Shown here: piece after piece, positions 25,822-34,995 of the stretch
Layout: each line of letters starts with the position of its first letter
Position numbering within the stretch: position 1 is the first letter of the stretch
DNA from: Acidobacteriota bacterium
GTDB taxonomy: Bacteria > Acidobacteriota > Terriglobia > Acidiferrales > UBA7541
Assembly: GCA_027307115.1 (NCBI GenBank)
Contig: DAHUXN010000009.1
Coordinates: 1-49,989, forward strand
Length of the DNA: 49,989 nt
Direction of reading: 5' to 3'
Translations under genes and position numbers: made by a program
The notes under the pieces: generated by a model
Database searches by the model: none
Told to the model about the DNA's origin: nothing
Seen by the model: only the letters and a program-made list of their open reading frames with translations

Positions 25822-26103
25822 ATGGATATGCCTAGTGGTACGCTCCTTTTTTTCCTTATCGCCTTTGCGGTCGCTCTCGGTGCATGGTTCTGCCTGATCA
25901 TCTATCGCGGCACTCTGGAGGCGCATGAGGACGATCAGATCTTCATCGACGCAGCTGGAGATTCAATGGCACAGGCCCAACGCGAATTGGTCGCCAGGAT
26001 TGAGCGGATCAATCCGGTAATTCGCGCCGTGATGATCACTTGGATTACCCTGGCGGCCATCACTGCCGGCATCTGGATTGCCCAGGCGCTGAAGAGCTTT
26101 TAG
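25822..26103 (+). CDS. Small membrane protein with two transmembrane segments
   Basis: 93 residues from the ATG at 25822 (GGGAGGGCAGCT leader); a GTG at 25783 is a weaker alternative. The first membrane helix is LLFFLIAFAVALGAWFCLIIY, the second AVMITWITLAAITAGIWIAQAL. Between them lies an acidic, Gln/Arg-containing helix (AQAQRELVARIERINPVI). I do not recognise a family. It sits alone between tRNA-Leu and a convergent gene, with a good promoter of its own. Confidence 0.7.
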   Translation: MDMPSGTLLFFLIAFAVALGAWFCLIIYRGTLEAHEDDQIFIDAAGDSMAQAQRELVARIERINPVIRAVMITWITLAAITAGIWIAQALKSF

Positions 26104-26140
26104 TTGGCCGCGAAGCGGTGGATCGAAGTCTCGTGCGGCG

Positions 26141-26647
26141 TCACGCCCCTGGGCAGATCTGCGAAGTGTGGTTGTGCACGATCAACCAGCGGCCCTGGGT
26201 TTTGACGAATACAAGTGTGGTTTGTCCGCGCGCTGTCGTCGCTTTGCCTTCCACGAATCCTTGAAATTCCCACTGGTACGCCGCCCACGCCGTGTCGCCA
26301 TAGTGAAAGATGGTTGTATTCTTGCGTATTAGTTGGACGCTGGAAACTCCCTTGCGGCTTTGCTCATACTTCGGCACATAGTTCTGCCAACCCGCGATGG
26401 GCGGATCATAAGTTCCGGCGACCCATGTCGCATCGTCCGCATAGTACTTGTGCATCGCCTCCACGTCTCCCACCTGCCACGCGCCCAACATTTCGCCGAT
26501 ATCATGATCGATTTGCTCCGGGATAGTTTGAGCAATCTCGGGAAGCGGAGTGTTTTTTTGCTTTTTGGTCTGCTTTTGCTGCTGGCTCCCTGCGGCCATG
26601 GACGTTATTGCCAGAATCGCCACGAATATAAGTTGAAGTTTCTTCAT
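26141..26647 (-). CDS. Secreted SnoaL-like / DUF4440 (NTF2 fold) protein
   Basis: 168 residues from the ATG at 26647, preceded by GGGGGAG. A signal peptide (LQLIFVAILAITSMAAGS) is followed by a short Gln/Lys-rich stretch, then an NTF2-like cone fold: WQVGDVEAMHKYYADDATWVAGTYDPP, VQLIRKNTTIFHYGDTAWAAYQWEF, TLVFVKTQGRWLIVHNHTS. Such proteins bind small hydrophobic ligands or act as calcium-kinase-type association domains; no catalytic residues can be assigned. The following gene on the strand is the PIG-L deacetylase about 60 bp upstream, so it may be co-expressed with it. Confidence 0.82.
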   Translation of the reverse strand: MKKLQLIFVAILAITSMAAGSQQQKQTKKQKNTPLPEIAQTIPEQIDHDIGEMLGAWQVGDVEAMHKYYADDATWVAGTYDPPIAGWQNYVPKYEQSRKGVSSVQLIRKNTTIFHYGDTAWAAYQWEFQGFVEGKATTARGQTTLVFVKTQGRWLIVHNHTSQICPGA

Positions 26648-26710
26648 CAACTCCCCCCTTCCGATTCCTGCAAACGAGTGACGCTGATCATTCAACGCCT
26701 CTAAAATTTT

Positions 26711-29257
26711 TTAGCGCTCCTTGCTCGGTGCCTGCGACGCGCTTAGTAAATTGACGAACAGCCGGTACGCGCCAGGCACTCCCGCCGGCAATTGGCGGAA
26801 AAAGGCAATCCCTGTGTAAATGTAGATCCCTTTGCCGTCGCGCGCGTACACCAAGCCACCCAGGGCGTCCGATTCGCCTGGATCGTGCATCGCCAGCACC
26901 GCGTGATACTGCAGGCCCCATTGTCCCCAGAAATATAGCCCACGCTCCTGTATCCATCCTTGAAAATCATCCTGCGTGATGCGATTCGGATAATTCAGCA
27001 GAGAACTCGACGGGTCCGCGAAGCGCACGGGCGAATTCTCATCCGTGATTCGCTCGGCTGGCTGGTCCATCTTCGCGGAAAAAGGCGCCGGCAACAGTTT
27101 GTTCCACGCAAAATCGCGTTCATATTGCACGATGAGAGTCCCGCCGCGCTCTGCATAGTCGAGCAAGCGCCGGTTCGCGCTCATAACATCGGGCCGCAAC
27201 TCGTACGCGCGAATCCCCACAACAATCGCATCGTAGCGGCTCAGATCCCCAAATTCGAGCGCGGCTTCGTCCAGCATGTCGACGTTGATTCCAAGCTGCT
27301 GCAGCGACTGCGGAACGGGATCGATGCCCGCGGCAATGTAGCCGACACGCAGACGCGGCGGGAAATCCAGTTCCATCACGTGCGCGGTCGCCACCGCCGG
27401 TTCGCTGACGTGGCGCGACGGCAGCGAGGGCAGCGCTTCATACGATGTGCGAAAACTCTCGTTGTCCAGCCGCGCATACGGCTTCAAGTCGTATGCGGCT
27501 TGGGGCGCATTTGCGGACGGCGCCACGGCAAATCGCACCAACCGGTCCCCGGCGCCCGTGAAATCAAGCGGCGCCACACGCTCGACGCTCCAGCCCGCTG
27601 GTACATCGAGACCCACCGTAACGTGCGCCGCCTTCGCTCCGTGATACCGGACACGCGTCAGTAACTGAAACGGTTTTGTCTTGCGATTCGCCGGAAGCAT
27701 CACCTGCTCCGGGTCAACCGAAAGCGTCACGGCGGGTACCAGCTCCAGCGGCATCGTCTCGACGGTGGTCGACGTGTAGTCCGTCGCCGTCACCGGTTTC
27801 TCCGCCGAGAAGTTATAGCCGTCGGCCGTTCCCGTGATGCGGGCTTTTACCAGCGGTGCAGGCCATGGAAGAATCGCGTCTTCTGGCAAAGCGGGACGCG
27901 TTGCGCCCTGCGGAATCACCACACGGAAGGAAGCTTCAGCCGTCTGGGCGCTTTCAGTCGCTGACGTTTCGCGGGTTCCCTGCGGCTTTTCCGTCGCGGC
28001 GGACCATCCCTTTGGCATCTCAAGCGTCGGCTGATTCAACTCCACACCGACGTTCGCTCGTGTTTCCCAATTCACCCGCACGGAAAAATCTTCTCCCGCC
28101 ACCAGCGCGCCCCGGTCCGATTTCGCGTTCACATGAAGCGCCGCAGCCGCGGCCAGCGCGGTGTTGACCTTTTCCCGCTGAATGTTCAACCTCCATAGCA
28201 CGTCCCGGCCATCCGTAACCGAAGGCGAGCGCGCGTAGCTCATCGCTTTCGTGATTTCGTTTCCCGCGGCCGCTAGACTTTTCACTGCTCCCGGCCAATC
28301 AAGCCGCAACGCCTCTTCGCGCGCCGCCTCGAGAGATGCATCCGCTGCGGCAAGCTCCGCATGCAGCGGATTCGATCCAACGCCGAGCGAAGCGAGCGTC
28401 CGCACCAAGTCCACAGACGTCAGCCGATCGCCCTCGACGACTTTCAGATCCACGGGCCGGCTGAAAAACGACGAATCCAGAATCCTGGTGATGCCCTGCG
28501 ACCGATGATTCGCAAATCCGACAAGTCCCAGGTCCGAATAGCTGTCTCCCCACAGCGGCGAAATTTCGCCCACAGGAAGCGTGATTTCGGCTTTCTGGTC
28601 ATTTGCATTAGTGGCGGCGGCATTTCCGAAGAAACGCGCGAATTGCAACACGCGGCCAACCCGCCACGGCCTCAATCCCTCCTTCAACTGCTCCGGATAC
28701 GCGGACGCATCGCTCGCCGCCTTCACCGCTTGTGGTACAACAATTCCCGTCGCCTGGTGCTGTCCGTGCCCCGAATGCACACCGCCCCATTGGTTAATGA
28801 CGATGTCGGGACGGAACGTCCGAATGATTCGCACCAGGTCTTTTGTCGCCACACCGTGCCATATTTTCAAAGTTTCTTCGGCGCTCTTTGAGTACCCGAA
28901 ATCAGACGCGCGCGTGAAAAACAGCTTCGCGCCGTACTCCTGCGTCGCGCGGTAAAGCTCATCCGTACGCAAAATTTCGAGCGCGGGGCCAAGCTCGGGA
29001 CCGATGGCGTTTTGTCCGCCCTCGCCGCGCGTGGTCGAGCACAGCGCCACATCGTCGCCGAGTCCTTTCGAGAGATACGTCAGCACGCTCGAGCGTTCGT
29101 CATCCGGATGCGCATCCACATAAAGAACTCGCGTCACCACCCGCGCGTGATCGATCGCGTTCACCACCTCGGCCACCGATTGCGCTCGCGCTCCTGGCAT
29201 CGCTGATACGAGAACGGCCGCCGCCGCGGCCAACATTGTGCTCCACCGCATCTTCAT
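26711..29257 (-). CDS. PIG-L family deacetylase (LmbE-like), secreted, multidomain
   Basis: 848 residues from the ATG at 29257 (GGAGGCGACTCG leader), giving a clean signal peptide (STMLAAAAAVLVSAMPGARAQ); a longer frame extends into the transporter and is not real. The PIG-L zinc site is visible as VDAHPDDERS near residue 50 and GGVHSGHGQHQATG. A middle beta-sandwich region (~350-640) resembles NEW3/Ig-like domains. The C-terminal third (YDAIVVGIRAYELRPDVMSANRRLL) looks like a class I amidotransferase-like or ThuA-like fold. PIG-L enzymes remove N-acetyl groups from GlcNAc-type sugars; a glycan substrate in the periplasm is likely. Its ATG overlaps the transporter stop as ATGA, so they are coupled. 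Confidence 0.88.
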   Translation of the reverse strand: MKMRWSTMLAAAAAVLVSAMPGARAQSVAEVVNAIDHARVVTRVLYVDAHPDDERSSVLTYLSKGLGDDVALCSTTRGEGGQNAIGPELGPALEILRTDELYRATQEYGAKLFFTRASDFGYSKSAEETLKIWHGVATKDLVRIIRTFRPDIVINQWGGVHSGHGQHQATGIVVPQAVKAASDASAYPEQLKEGLRPWRVGRVLQFARFFGNAAATNANDQKAEITLPVGEISPLWGDSYSDLGLVGFANHRSQGITRILDSSFFSRPVDLKVVEGDRLTSVDLVRTLASLGVGSNPLHAELAAADASLEAAREEALRLDWPGAVKSLAAAGNEITKAMSYARSPSVTDGRDVLWRLNIQREKVNTALAAAAALHVNAKSDRGALVAGEDFSVRVNWETRANVGVELNQPTLEMPKGWSAATEKPQGTRETSATESAQTAEASFRVVIPQGATRPALPEDAILPWPAPLVKARITGTADGYNFSAEKPVTATDYTSTTVETMPLELVPAVTLSVDPEQVMLPANRKTKPFQLLTRVRYHGAKAAHVTVGLDVPAGWSVERVAPLDFTGAGDRLVRFAVAPSANAPQAAYDLKPYARLDNESFRTSYEALPSLPSRHVSEPAVATAHVMELDFPPRLRVGYIAAGIDPVPQSLQQLGINVDMLDEAALEFGDLSRYDAIVVGIRAYELRPDVMSANRRLLDYAERGGTLIVQYERDFAWNKLLPAPFSAKMDQPAERITDENSPVRFADPSSSLLNYPNRITQDDFQGWIQERGLYFWGQWGLQYHAVLAMHDPGESDALGGLVYARDGKGIYIYTGIAFFRQLPAGVPGAYRLFVNLLSASQAPSKER

Positions 29258-30600
29258 CGAGTCGCCTCCGCGAACGGCCATTCCTTCAATCCTTTCGAAC
29301 GTACAAGAAAAACGATCACTCCCGCCAGAATCGCAATCACTCCGAACAGCATTTTCCAGCCCGTCGCCACGAACAACGCGAGCCATAGGATTATAGCGAG
29401 CCCCGCAGGAATCGGGTAAAGCCACATTTTGAACGGGAAGCGTTCGCTCGCCCATTTGCGCCTTAGCATGATGATCCCTACCGCCTGCCCGACGAATTGC
29501 ACCAGAATCCGCATCGCGAGGATCGCTTCAATCACCGTCGCCAGCTTGAACAGCAAACTGAAAACGAACGCCACGCCGCACAATGCCAGCAACGAAACGT
29601 GAGGGAACTTCTTGGTTGGATGCACGCGGCCGAAAACCGAAAAGAAGTTTCCGTCTTGCGCGGCCGCGTAGGGAATACGCGAATAGCCCAGCGCGGCCGA
29701 AAAAAGCGAAGCGAACGCGATCCACAAAATCAGCAACGTCGCGAATTTCGCCAGGTGCGTCCCATAGATGCGCTGGAAGAATATGCTCACGATGAATTGC
29801 GATTGCTGCGCCTCCTGCCACGGCACCACGCCCAGCACGCACGTCTGCATCGCTAGGTAGAGAATTGCAATCACAATGATCGAGATAAAAATCGCGCGCG
29901 GGATGTTGCGTTCCGGCTGCTTCACTTCGCCGCCCAGAAAACAGACGTTATAATAGCCCCAGTACGAATAAATCGTCGGCACCGTCGCGCTGCCCAGCCC
30001 CGCGAAAAACAACCAGTTCAATCTCCACGCGCCCGCGGGATAGCTGAACGCCAGCGCGGGATGAAAATGCGTGGCTCCCGCGGCGATCAGCCACACAATC
30101 GTGCCGAACACACCAATCCACAGCAGCATCGAAATTTTGCCTACGGTCGTGATCCGGCGATAAAGCAGAATCGTCAACGTGATTACCACCGCGCCTGCCA
30201 CTGCTTTCTGCCCATATTTGCCTAGCGGAACCAGATACGTGAAGTATTCCGCGAATCCGATCGAGCCCGACGCCAGCACCAGCGGCCCCTGAAAAATCGT
30301 CTGCCAGATCACCAAGAACGAAAGCAGCCGCCCCCACTTCGCGGGTCCGTACGCTTCGCGCAAATAAACGTAGCTGCCGCCCGCTTCCGGCATCGCCGCG
30401 CCCAGTTCCGCCCACACGCACGCATCGATGAGCGCCACGATCGCGCCCACCGCCCACGCCAACAGACATTGCGGCCCGCCCATGTCCGCAATCACCAGCG
30501 GAATCACGATGAACGGCCCAATGCCCACCATGTCGATCATGTTGAGCGCCGAGGCTTCTTTCAGCCCCAGGCCGCGTTCGAGTTTTCCCGTCTGCAGCAT
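29254..30600 (-). CDS. APC-superfamily amino acid permease
   Basis: 448 residues from the ATG at 30600 (an upstream in-frame ATG at 30663 adds a poor N-terminus). About twelve membrane helices. The first helix region carries the APC substrate motif MIDMVGIGPFIVIPLV, and PEAGGSYVYLREAYGP is the conserved segment after helix 2. GYSRIPYAAAQDGNFFSVFGRVHP is also typical. It would import amino acids or polyamines across the inner membrane by proton coupling. The gene ends inside the start of the PIG-L gene (ATGA), an unusual pairing of an amino acid carrier with a sugar deacetylase. Confidence 0.9.
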   Translation of the reverse strand: MLQTGKLERGLGLKEASALNMIDMVGIGPFIVIPLVIADMGGPQCLLAWAVGAIVALIDACVWAELGAAMPEAGGSYVYLREAYGPAKWGRLLSFLVIWQTIFQGPLVLASGSIGFAEYFTYLVPLGKYGQKAVAGAVVITLTILLYRRITTVGKISMLLWIGVFGTIVWLIAAGATHFHPALAFSYPAGAWRLNWLFFAGLGSATVPTIYSYWGYYNVCFLGGEVKQPERNIPRAIFISIIVIAILYLAMQTCVLGVVPWQEAQQSQFIVSIFFQRIYGTHLAKFATLLILWIAFASLFSAALGYSRIPYAAAQDGNFFSVFGRVHPTKKFPHVSLLALCGVAFVFSLLFKLATVIEAILAMRILVQFVGQAVGIIMLRRKWASERFPFKMWLYPIPAGLAIILWLALFVATGWKMLFGVIAILAGVIVFLVRSKGLKEWPFAEATR

Positions 30601-30692
30601 TTTGCATTGCCCGAATGTATTGCCTAAAAAGCCTCGCGCGAAAACGCCGCCAAAGAATAACAAAGAACTACAATTGACCCACCATAAAGTTC

Positions 30693-31640
30693 ATGCAATT
30701 GCGTTACACTTCGGGCGGCATGGTGAAGCTCGGCGTCATCATTACTGCCGCAACGGTCACGATCTGCGTTCTCGAGTTCCTGCGCGGCCACAAGCACGCT
30801 TTTCCGCGCGCCGGATGGTTCGCGATTGCCGCGCTCGCCGGCGCGGAATGGTTGATGTTCCGCCGCATCGAGCCAGTCGCCACGTATTTCACCCCCATCG
30901 TGTGGACGGCATACGTTCTGATCGTTGATTCCGCTGTTTTGGCCATGACGGGACGTTCGCGCCTGCGCAACTCCCCTCGCGATTTGTTCCAGATGGCCCT
31001 GCTTTCCATTCCCCTGTGGCTGATTTTTGAGGCCTACAACCTGCGGCTGCAAAATTGGGATTACACAGGCGTGCCGCGGGAGCTTGTCTGGGGGTTGCTC
31101 GGCTATGCGTGGTCTTTTGCCACCATCACGCCGGCGATTCTTGAGACCGCCGAACTCATCGAGTCCTTCGGCTGGTTCAAGCGGCGCGAGCCCGCTGAAA
31201 TTTCTCCAGCCCTTTGCCGCAACATGATGGGCGCGGGAATTTTGTGCCTCGGCCTGCCACTTTTTCTGCCGCGGCACATTGCCTCATATCTTTTTGCGCT
31301 CGTGTGGCTGGGATTTTATCTCGCGCTCGATCCTCTGAATTACCGCCTTGGCTTGCCATCACTCCTCGGCGATTTTTCCTATGGCCGCTGGAGCCGTTTT
31401 TATTCGCTGCTCGTTTCTGGGTGGGTTTGTGGCTGGCTGTGGGAATTCTGGAATTATTGGGCCGCGGCAAAGTGGCACTACATTTTCCCGATTCTGCAGC
31501 ACAACAAAATATTCGAGATGCCCGCGCCCGGCTACCTCGGCTTCATCCCCTTCGCCCTCGAGTGCTTCGTCATGTACGTCACCGCCGCATGGCTCGTCCG
31601 CTGGATCCCCCGCTCCCGCGACCCCCGCATCATGGAATAG
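30693..31640 (+). CDS. Conserved integral membrane protein of unknown function
   Basis: 315 residues, about eight hydrophobic segments (VKLGVIITAATVTICVLEFL; MALLSIPLWLIFEAYNL; LFALVWLGFYLALDPLN). The C-terminal half has many aromatic residues and charged W-containing motifs (GRWSRFYSLLVSGWVCGWLWEFWNYWAAAKWHY). A later ATG at 30720 is an alternative start. I do not recognise the family. It is transcribed divergently from the permease with 92 bp between the starts. Confidence 0.7.
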   Translation: MQLRYTSGGMVKLGVIITAATVTICVLEFLRGHKHAFPRAGWFAIAALAGAEWLMFRRIEPVATYFTPIVWTAYVLIVDSAVLAMTGRSRLRNSPRDLFQMALLSIPLWLIFEAYNLRLQNWDYTGVPRELVWGLLGYAWSFATITPAILETAELIESFGWFKRREPAEISPALCRNMMGAGILCLGLPLFLPRHIASYLFALVWLGFYLALDPLNYRLGLPSLLGDFSYGRWSRFYSLLVSGWVCGWLWEFWNYWAAAKWHYIFPILQHNKIFEMPAPGYLGFIPFALECFVMYVTAAWLVRWIPRSRDPRIME

Positions 31641-31696
31641 TTGGCGCCGCGCGCGAGAAAAGACTTCGAATCAAATTCACTTGGATTTGGGTATCT

Positions 31697-32614
31697 CTAA
31701 CAGCGCGCGGCTTCTTCTTGTTCGAAGGCGTGATACGAGGAACGCACCAGCGGTCCGGCTTCCACGTGCTTGAATCCCATCTCTTCTCCGAGGCGCTTGT
31801 ATTCGGCGAATTCATCCGGATGCACGAAGCGCACCACGGGTAAATGCTCGCGCGTCGGCTGCAAATATTGTCCGAGCGTAAGAATGTCCACGCCCTGTGC
31901 AACAATATCCCGCATCGCGCCGAGCACCTCTTCGCGCTCTTCGCCGAGGCCAAGCATCATTCCAGTCTTCGTCGGCATTTCGCGCGCCATTTCTTTCGCG
32001 CGCCGCAATAATTCCAGCGACCTCTCGTACACCGCGCCTTTGCGCACGCGCCGGTAAAGCCGCGGCACAGTTTCCATATTGTGATTCAGCACTTCCGGCC
32101 GCGCCGCAACCACCATTCCCAGCGCATCCCAGTTCCCGCGAAAATCCGGAATCAGCACTTCGACCTTGCAACCTGGCACGCGCTCGCGGATGCGCCGGAT
32201 CGTCCGCGCGAAAATTTCCGCGCCGCCATCGGCTTGATCGTCGCGATTCACCGAAGTCACCACCGCGTAGCGCAGCCCCATTTTCGCGGCCGCCTCCGCG
32301 ACGCGTTCCGGCTCATCCTGATCCGGCGTGCCCAGCGGTTTTCCCGAAGGTACGGCACAAAATCCGCACGCGCGCGTGCAAATGTTCCCCAAAATCATGA
32401 ACGTCGCCGTGCGATGGTCCCAGCACTCGCCCATGTTCGGACAGCGCGCGCTCTCGCACACAGTGTGCAAATCGAGCGTGCGCATAATTCGTTTCAAATC
32501 CTGATAATTTGGCCCGCCAAAAAATTTTACGCGCAGCCATGGCGGCCGGGGGTGCGCCGAAGGATCAGGCGGTGCCGCGGGAGGGTTGGTTAGGATGGGA
32601 AACGGTGTCTGCAC
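31697..32614 (-). CDS. lipA: Lipoyl synthase (radical SAM)
   Basis: 305 residues, the normal length. It inserts two sulphur atoms into protein-bound octanoate to make lipoate. Both Fe-S sites are clear: the auxiliary cluster [12 protein letters not shown] and the radical SAM cluster [40 protein letters not shown] and the C-terminal RSSYHAFEQ, whose Ser ligates the auxiliary cluster, match LipA precisely. The N-terminal ~25 residues are Pro-rich and extra. lipB is not adjacent. Beyond the start lies the convergent or tandem 32688 gene on the same strand with a 73-bp gap. Confidence 0.97.
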   Translation of the reverse strand: MQTPFPILTNPPAAPPDPSAHPRPPWLRVKFFGGPNYQDLKRIMRTLDLHTVCESARCPNMGECWDHRTATFMILGNICTRACGFCAVPSGKPLGTPDQDEPERVAEAAAKMGLRYAVVTSVNRDDQADGGAEIFARTIRRIRERVPGCKVEVLIPDFRGNWDALGMVVAARPEVLNHNMETVPRLYRRVRKGAVYERSLELLRRAKEMAREMPTKTGMMLGLGEEREEVLGAMRDIVAQGVDILTLGQYLQPTREHLPVVRFVHPDEFAEYKRLGEEMGFKHVEAGPLVRSSYHAFEQEEAARC

Positions 32615-32687
32615 CAGAATTTATCCGAAGTGCCATTCTACCCGCCGTCAGCGCAGCACACAAGTTGTGCCGACCAGCGGAAGGGGA

Positions 32688-33626
32688 TCACTGGTCAGCC
32701 GATGATTCCCGCGGCGACGCTTCGCGCGGCATGGCGCCCGCGAGCAGAAGAACGGCGCCACAATACATCAGTGTATCCCCCAGATAATTAATGCCAATGA
32801 GGCTGCTGCGGTCCATGACTCCTATCGGCACGTAGACCACCAGCACGACGAAGAGCACGGTCAAACCTATCCAAGTCGCTGCAGCGCGGGTTTTCTTGCC
32901 TGCAAACAACAGAATTCCCGCGACTGCGTAAACCGCGGCCGCGAGGTATGTCCAAACAGCGTGCCCGTAGACGTAGTGGGGCGTCATCCGTCGCAACGGA
33001 ATGCCGGGAACGTAATCGCCATGCATGAATTGCTCGAAGCTGTAAAACAGCACGGGAATCGCAATGAAGTACCGCGCGATTGTCGCAAGGATATGCGTGC
33101 CGCGCTTGCCCTGCTGTTCGGCGAGTGTGGCTGCCAGCGCCAGAGCGCCGCCGCTGAAGGATAACTGCCGCAGCGCAAGCGTCAGTGCAAACCGATTCTG
33201 CGGATTGTGTACCCAAGCCGGGAAGTCCATTAGCACGACGAAGAGGAAAAACGTCAAGGCGAGCAGACTCGCTGAGAGACGCGCCTGAACCCTTGTTACC
33301 ATGCTCAATGTCGCTGCGATAAAGCAAGTGCCCACGAAGTACGCCCAAAACAGATGCCATGGAATCCACTTCGGTACGAGCGGCGCAATGGTCTGCGTCA
33401 CGGTGAAATGTTCGGTGCCGAAGGCCGCGAGTGGCGCCGCGTAGAAAAGCGTCCCGAACAGAATCACCTTGTCCAATCCTCGCGCTTTTTGCCAATCGCC
33501 GCGAAGAAAAATCGCGACCAGCCCAATGGCAAATACCATTCCACCGATGCAATATGACCAAGTCACCGTTCTGGGAATTGCCAAGAGGGCCATGATTGCC
33601 GATGGATTCACTACGCTGCTGTTCAT
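32688..33626 (-). CDS. Multi-pass membrane protein of unknown function
   Basis: 312 residues from the ATG at 33626 (AAAGGAATCGTC leader); an upstream start at 33665 is less likely. About nine membrane helices, with a conserved-looking FGTEHFTVTQTIAPLVPKWIPWHLFWAYFVG block and a second VLFYSFEQFMHGDY block. The first block resembles DoxX-like membrane proteins common in acidobacteria. Substrate and role are unknown. The 313 bp to the lpxC start hold a palindrome and promoter candidate but no gene. Confidence 0.75.
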   Translation of the reverse strand: MNSSVVNPSAIMALLAIPRTVTWSYCIGGMVFAIGLVAIFLRGDWQKARGLDKVILFGTLFYAAPLAAFGTEHFTVTQTIAPLVPKWIPWHLFWAYFVGTCFIAATLSMVTRVQARLSASLLALTFFLFVVLMDFPAWVHNPQNRFALTLALRQLSFSGGALALAATLAEQQGKRGTHILATIARYFIAIPVLFYSFEQFMHGDYVPGIPLRRMTPHYVYGHAVWTYLAAAVYAVAGILLFAGKKTRAAATWIGLTVLFVVLVVYVPIGVMDRSSLIGINYLGDTLMYCGAVLLLAGAMPREASPRESSADQ

Positions 33627-33823
33627 GACGATTCCTTTCCACCGCGATGTGCCTTCAATTATCACAGGATTGTGACGTTTTCCAGGCTGTATCGTTGTCG
33701 AGTGGTTGATTAGCGCGGAAACCGAAAAGAGTTACCCTCCGGCGACTTCAGTCGTGGTCTATCGCGCAAAGTTCCGATGTGCCGCTGCAGTATGTACCCG
33801 GCAAGCGACACTCTCGAACATAG

Positions 33824-33855
33824 GTGTTGCATATTTACAACACTATGACTATTTT
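33824..33855 (+). promoter_or_regulatory. lpxC promoter candidate with overlapping inverted repeat
   Basis: A perfect inverted repeat GTGTTG-CATATTTA-CAACAC (33824-33843) overlaps a possible -35 TTGCAT (33827-33832), followed by 17 nt and TATTTT (33850-33855, 4 of 6). The segment is AT-rich compared with its surroundings. A repressor bound here could control lpxC. The transcript would have a leader of about 80 nt. Confidence 0.4.
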
Positions 33856-33939
33856 CAATATGCAGTGCCAAGCCAAGCCATTGATAATGCTAGGATAATT
33901 GCCAAAGCATTAGGCATCCAAGGTGCTACTAGTAATACC

Positions 33940-34848
33940 TTGAGCTACCAGCTCTCAATCCAGCGTTCCGTCGAGACCGAAGGCGTTGGCCTTCATACCG
34001 CCGTCCGCTCGCGTATTCGCCTCGTTCCGGCACCGCCAGATACTGGCATTGTCTTTCGCCGCGTTGACCTCGACAATTTTGAAATTGAGGCGCATGGCCG
34101 CAACGTCGCGCGCGTCAGTTACGCCACCAGCTTGATGAAAAATGGCGTGCTGCTTTCCACGACCGAGCATTTGCTCGCTGCTCTTTATTCTTGCGGCATC
34201 GATAATGTCTACGTGGAAATCAACGCGCTTGAGCTGCCCATTCTCGACGGCTCCGCACAGCCATTCATGGATCTTCTCGACCGCGCGGGCATTCGCCAGC
34301 TTCGCCGACGCCGACGGTACCTGAAAGTTGTAAAGCCGCTCGAAATCTCCGAAGGCGGCCGGCGCATCGGTATTTACCCCGCGGACGAATTTCGCGTGCG
34401 CTGCTACATCGATTTTCCGCATCCGATGATTGGCCAGCAGGAGACGGAAATCGTCGTCACGCGCGAAACATTTTCGCGCGAGCTTGCCCCGGCGCGCACA
34501 TTTACGTTCACCGAAGACATTGACCGCCTGCGCGCCATGGGTCTGATCCGCGGCGGCTCGCTCGAAAATGCCATTGTGCTTACGCCGGATGGCCTTCTCG
34601 AAGGAAGCCTGCGTTTCCCCAATGAATTCAGCCGCCACAAAGCGCTCGACCTGATCGGCGACCTCGCGCTCATCGGCCTGCCGCTTCAGGCGCTCGTCGT
34701 CGCCCACAAAGCCGGCCACGCGCTGCACACGCGCCTAGTATCCAAACTCCTCGCCGAGCCTTCCCACTGGATCGAAACCACCGAGACCGTTCCTGCCGAA
34801 TCGTCCGCGCGCACCGTTCGAGAAACCTCCCCCGTCCACGCCGACTAA
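33940..34848 (+). CDS. lpxC: UDP-3-O-acyl-N-acetylglucosamine deacetylase
   Basis: 302 residues from a TTG at 33940. This start aligns exactly in length with E. coli LpxC, whose N-terminus also has 14 residues before GVGLHTG; the ATG at 33706 would add 78 residues of AT-rich non-family sequence covering the promoter. LpxC carries out the first committed step of lipid A synthesis. The zinc ligands can be placed: His in STTEHLLAAL, His and Asp in HKALDLIGDL, and the catalytic His in AHKAGHALHTR. The ELPILDGSAQPF segment is also diagnostic. It shows the organism makes lipid A. fabZ and lpxA are not fused or adjacent. Confidence 0.93.
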   Translation: MSYQLSIQRSVETEGVGLHTAVRSRIRLVPAPPDTGIVFRRVDLDNFEIEAHGRNVARVSYATSLMKNGVLLSTTEHLLAALYSCGIDNVYVEINALELPILDGSAQPFMDLLDRAGIRQLRRRRRYLKVVKPLEISEGGRRIGIYPADEFRVRCYIDFPHPMIGQQETEIVVTRETFSRELAPARTFTFTEDIDRLRAMGLIRGGSLENAIVLTPDGLLEGSLRFPNEFSRHKALDLIGDLALIGLPLQALVVAHKAGHALHTRLVSKLLAEPSHWIETTETVPAESSARTVRETSPVHAD

Positions 34849-34995
34849 TCCTCCGCGTGCCTGTTTAACAGCACAAATCCGTCTTGCGCCATTCGGCCTC
34901 TAAGAACAGCTTTATAGAACCGCATTTTCAGGCTGGAAAATGTCGCGTGGGGCTTGATTGCCAAACCGCGACGGTAAAGAGACAATAACAAGTTC

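Noticed and set aside
33706-33939. N-terminal extension of LpxC from the ATG at 33706
   Set aside because: It adds 78 residues unlike any LpxC, is AT-rich and contains a promoter-like element; the TTG at 33940 fits the family length.
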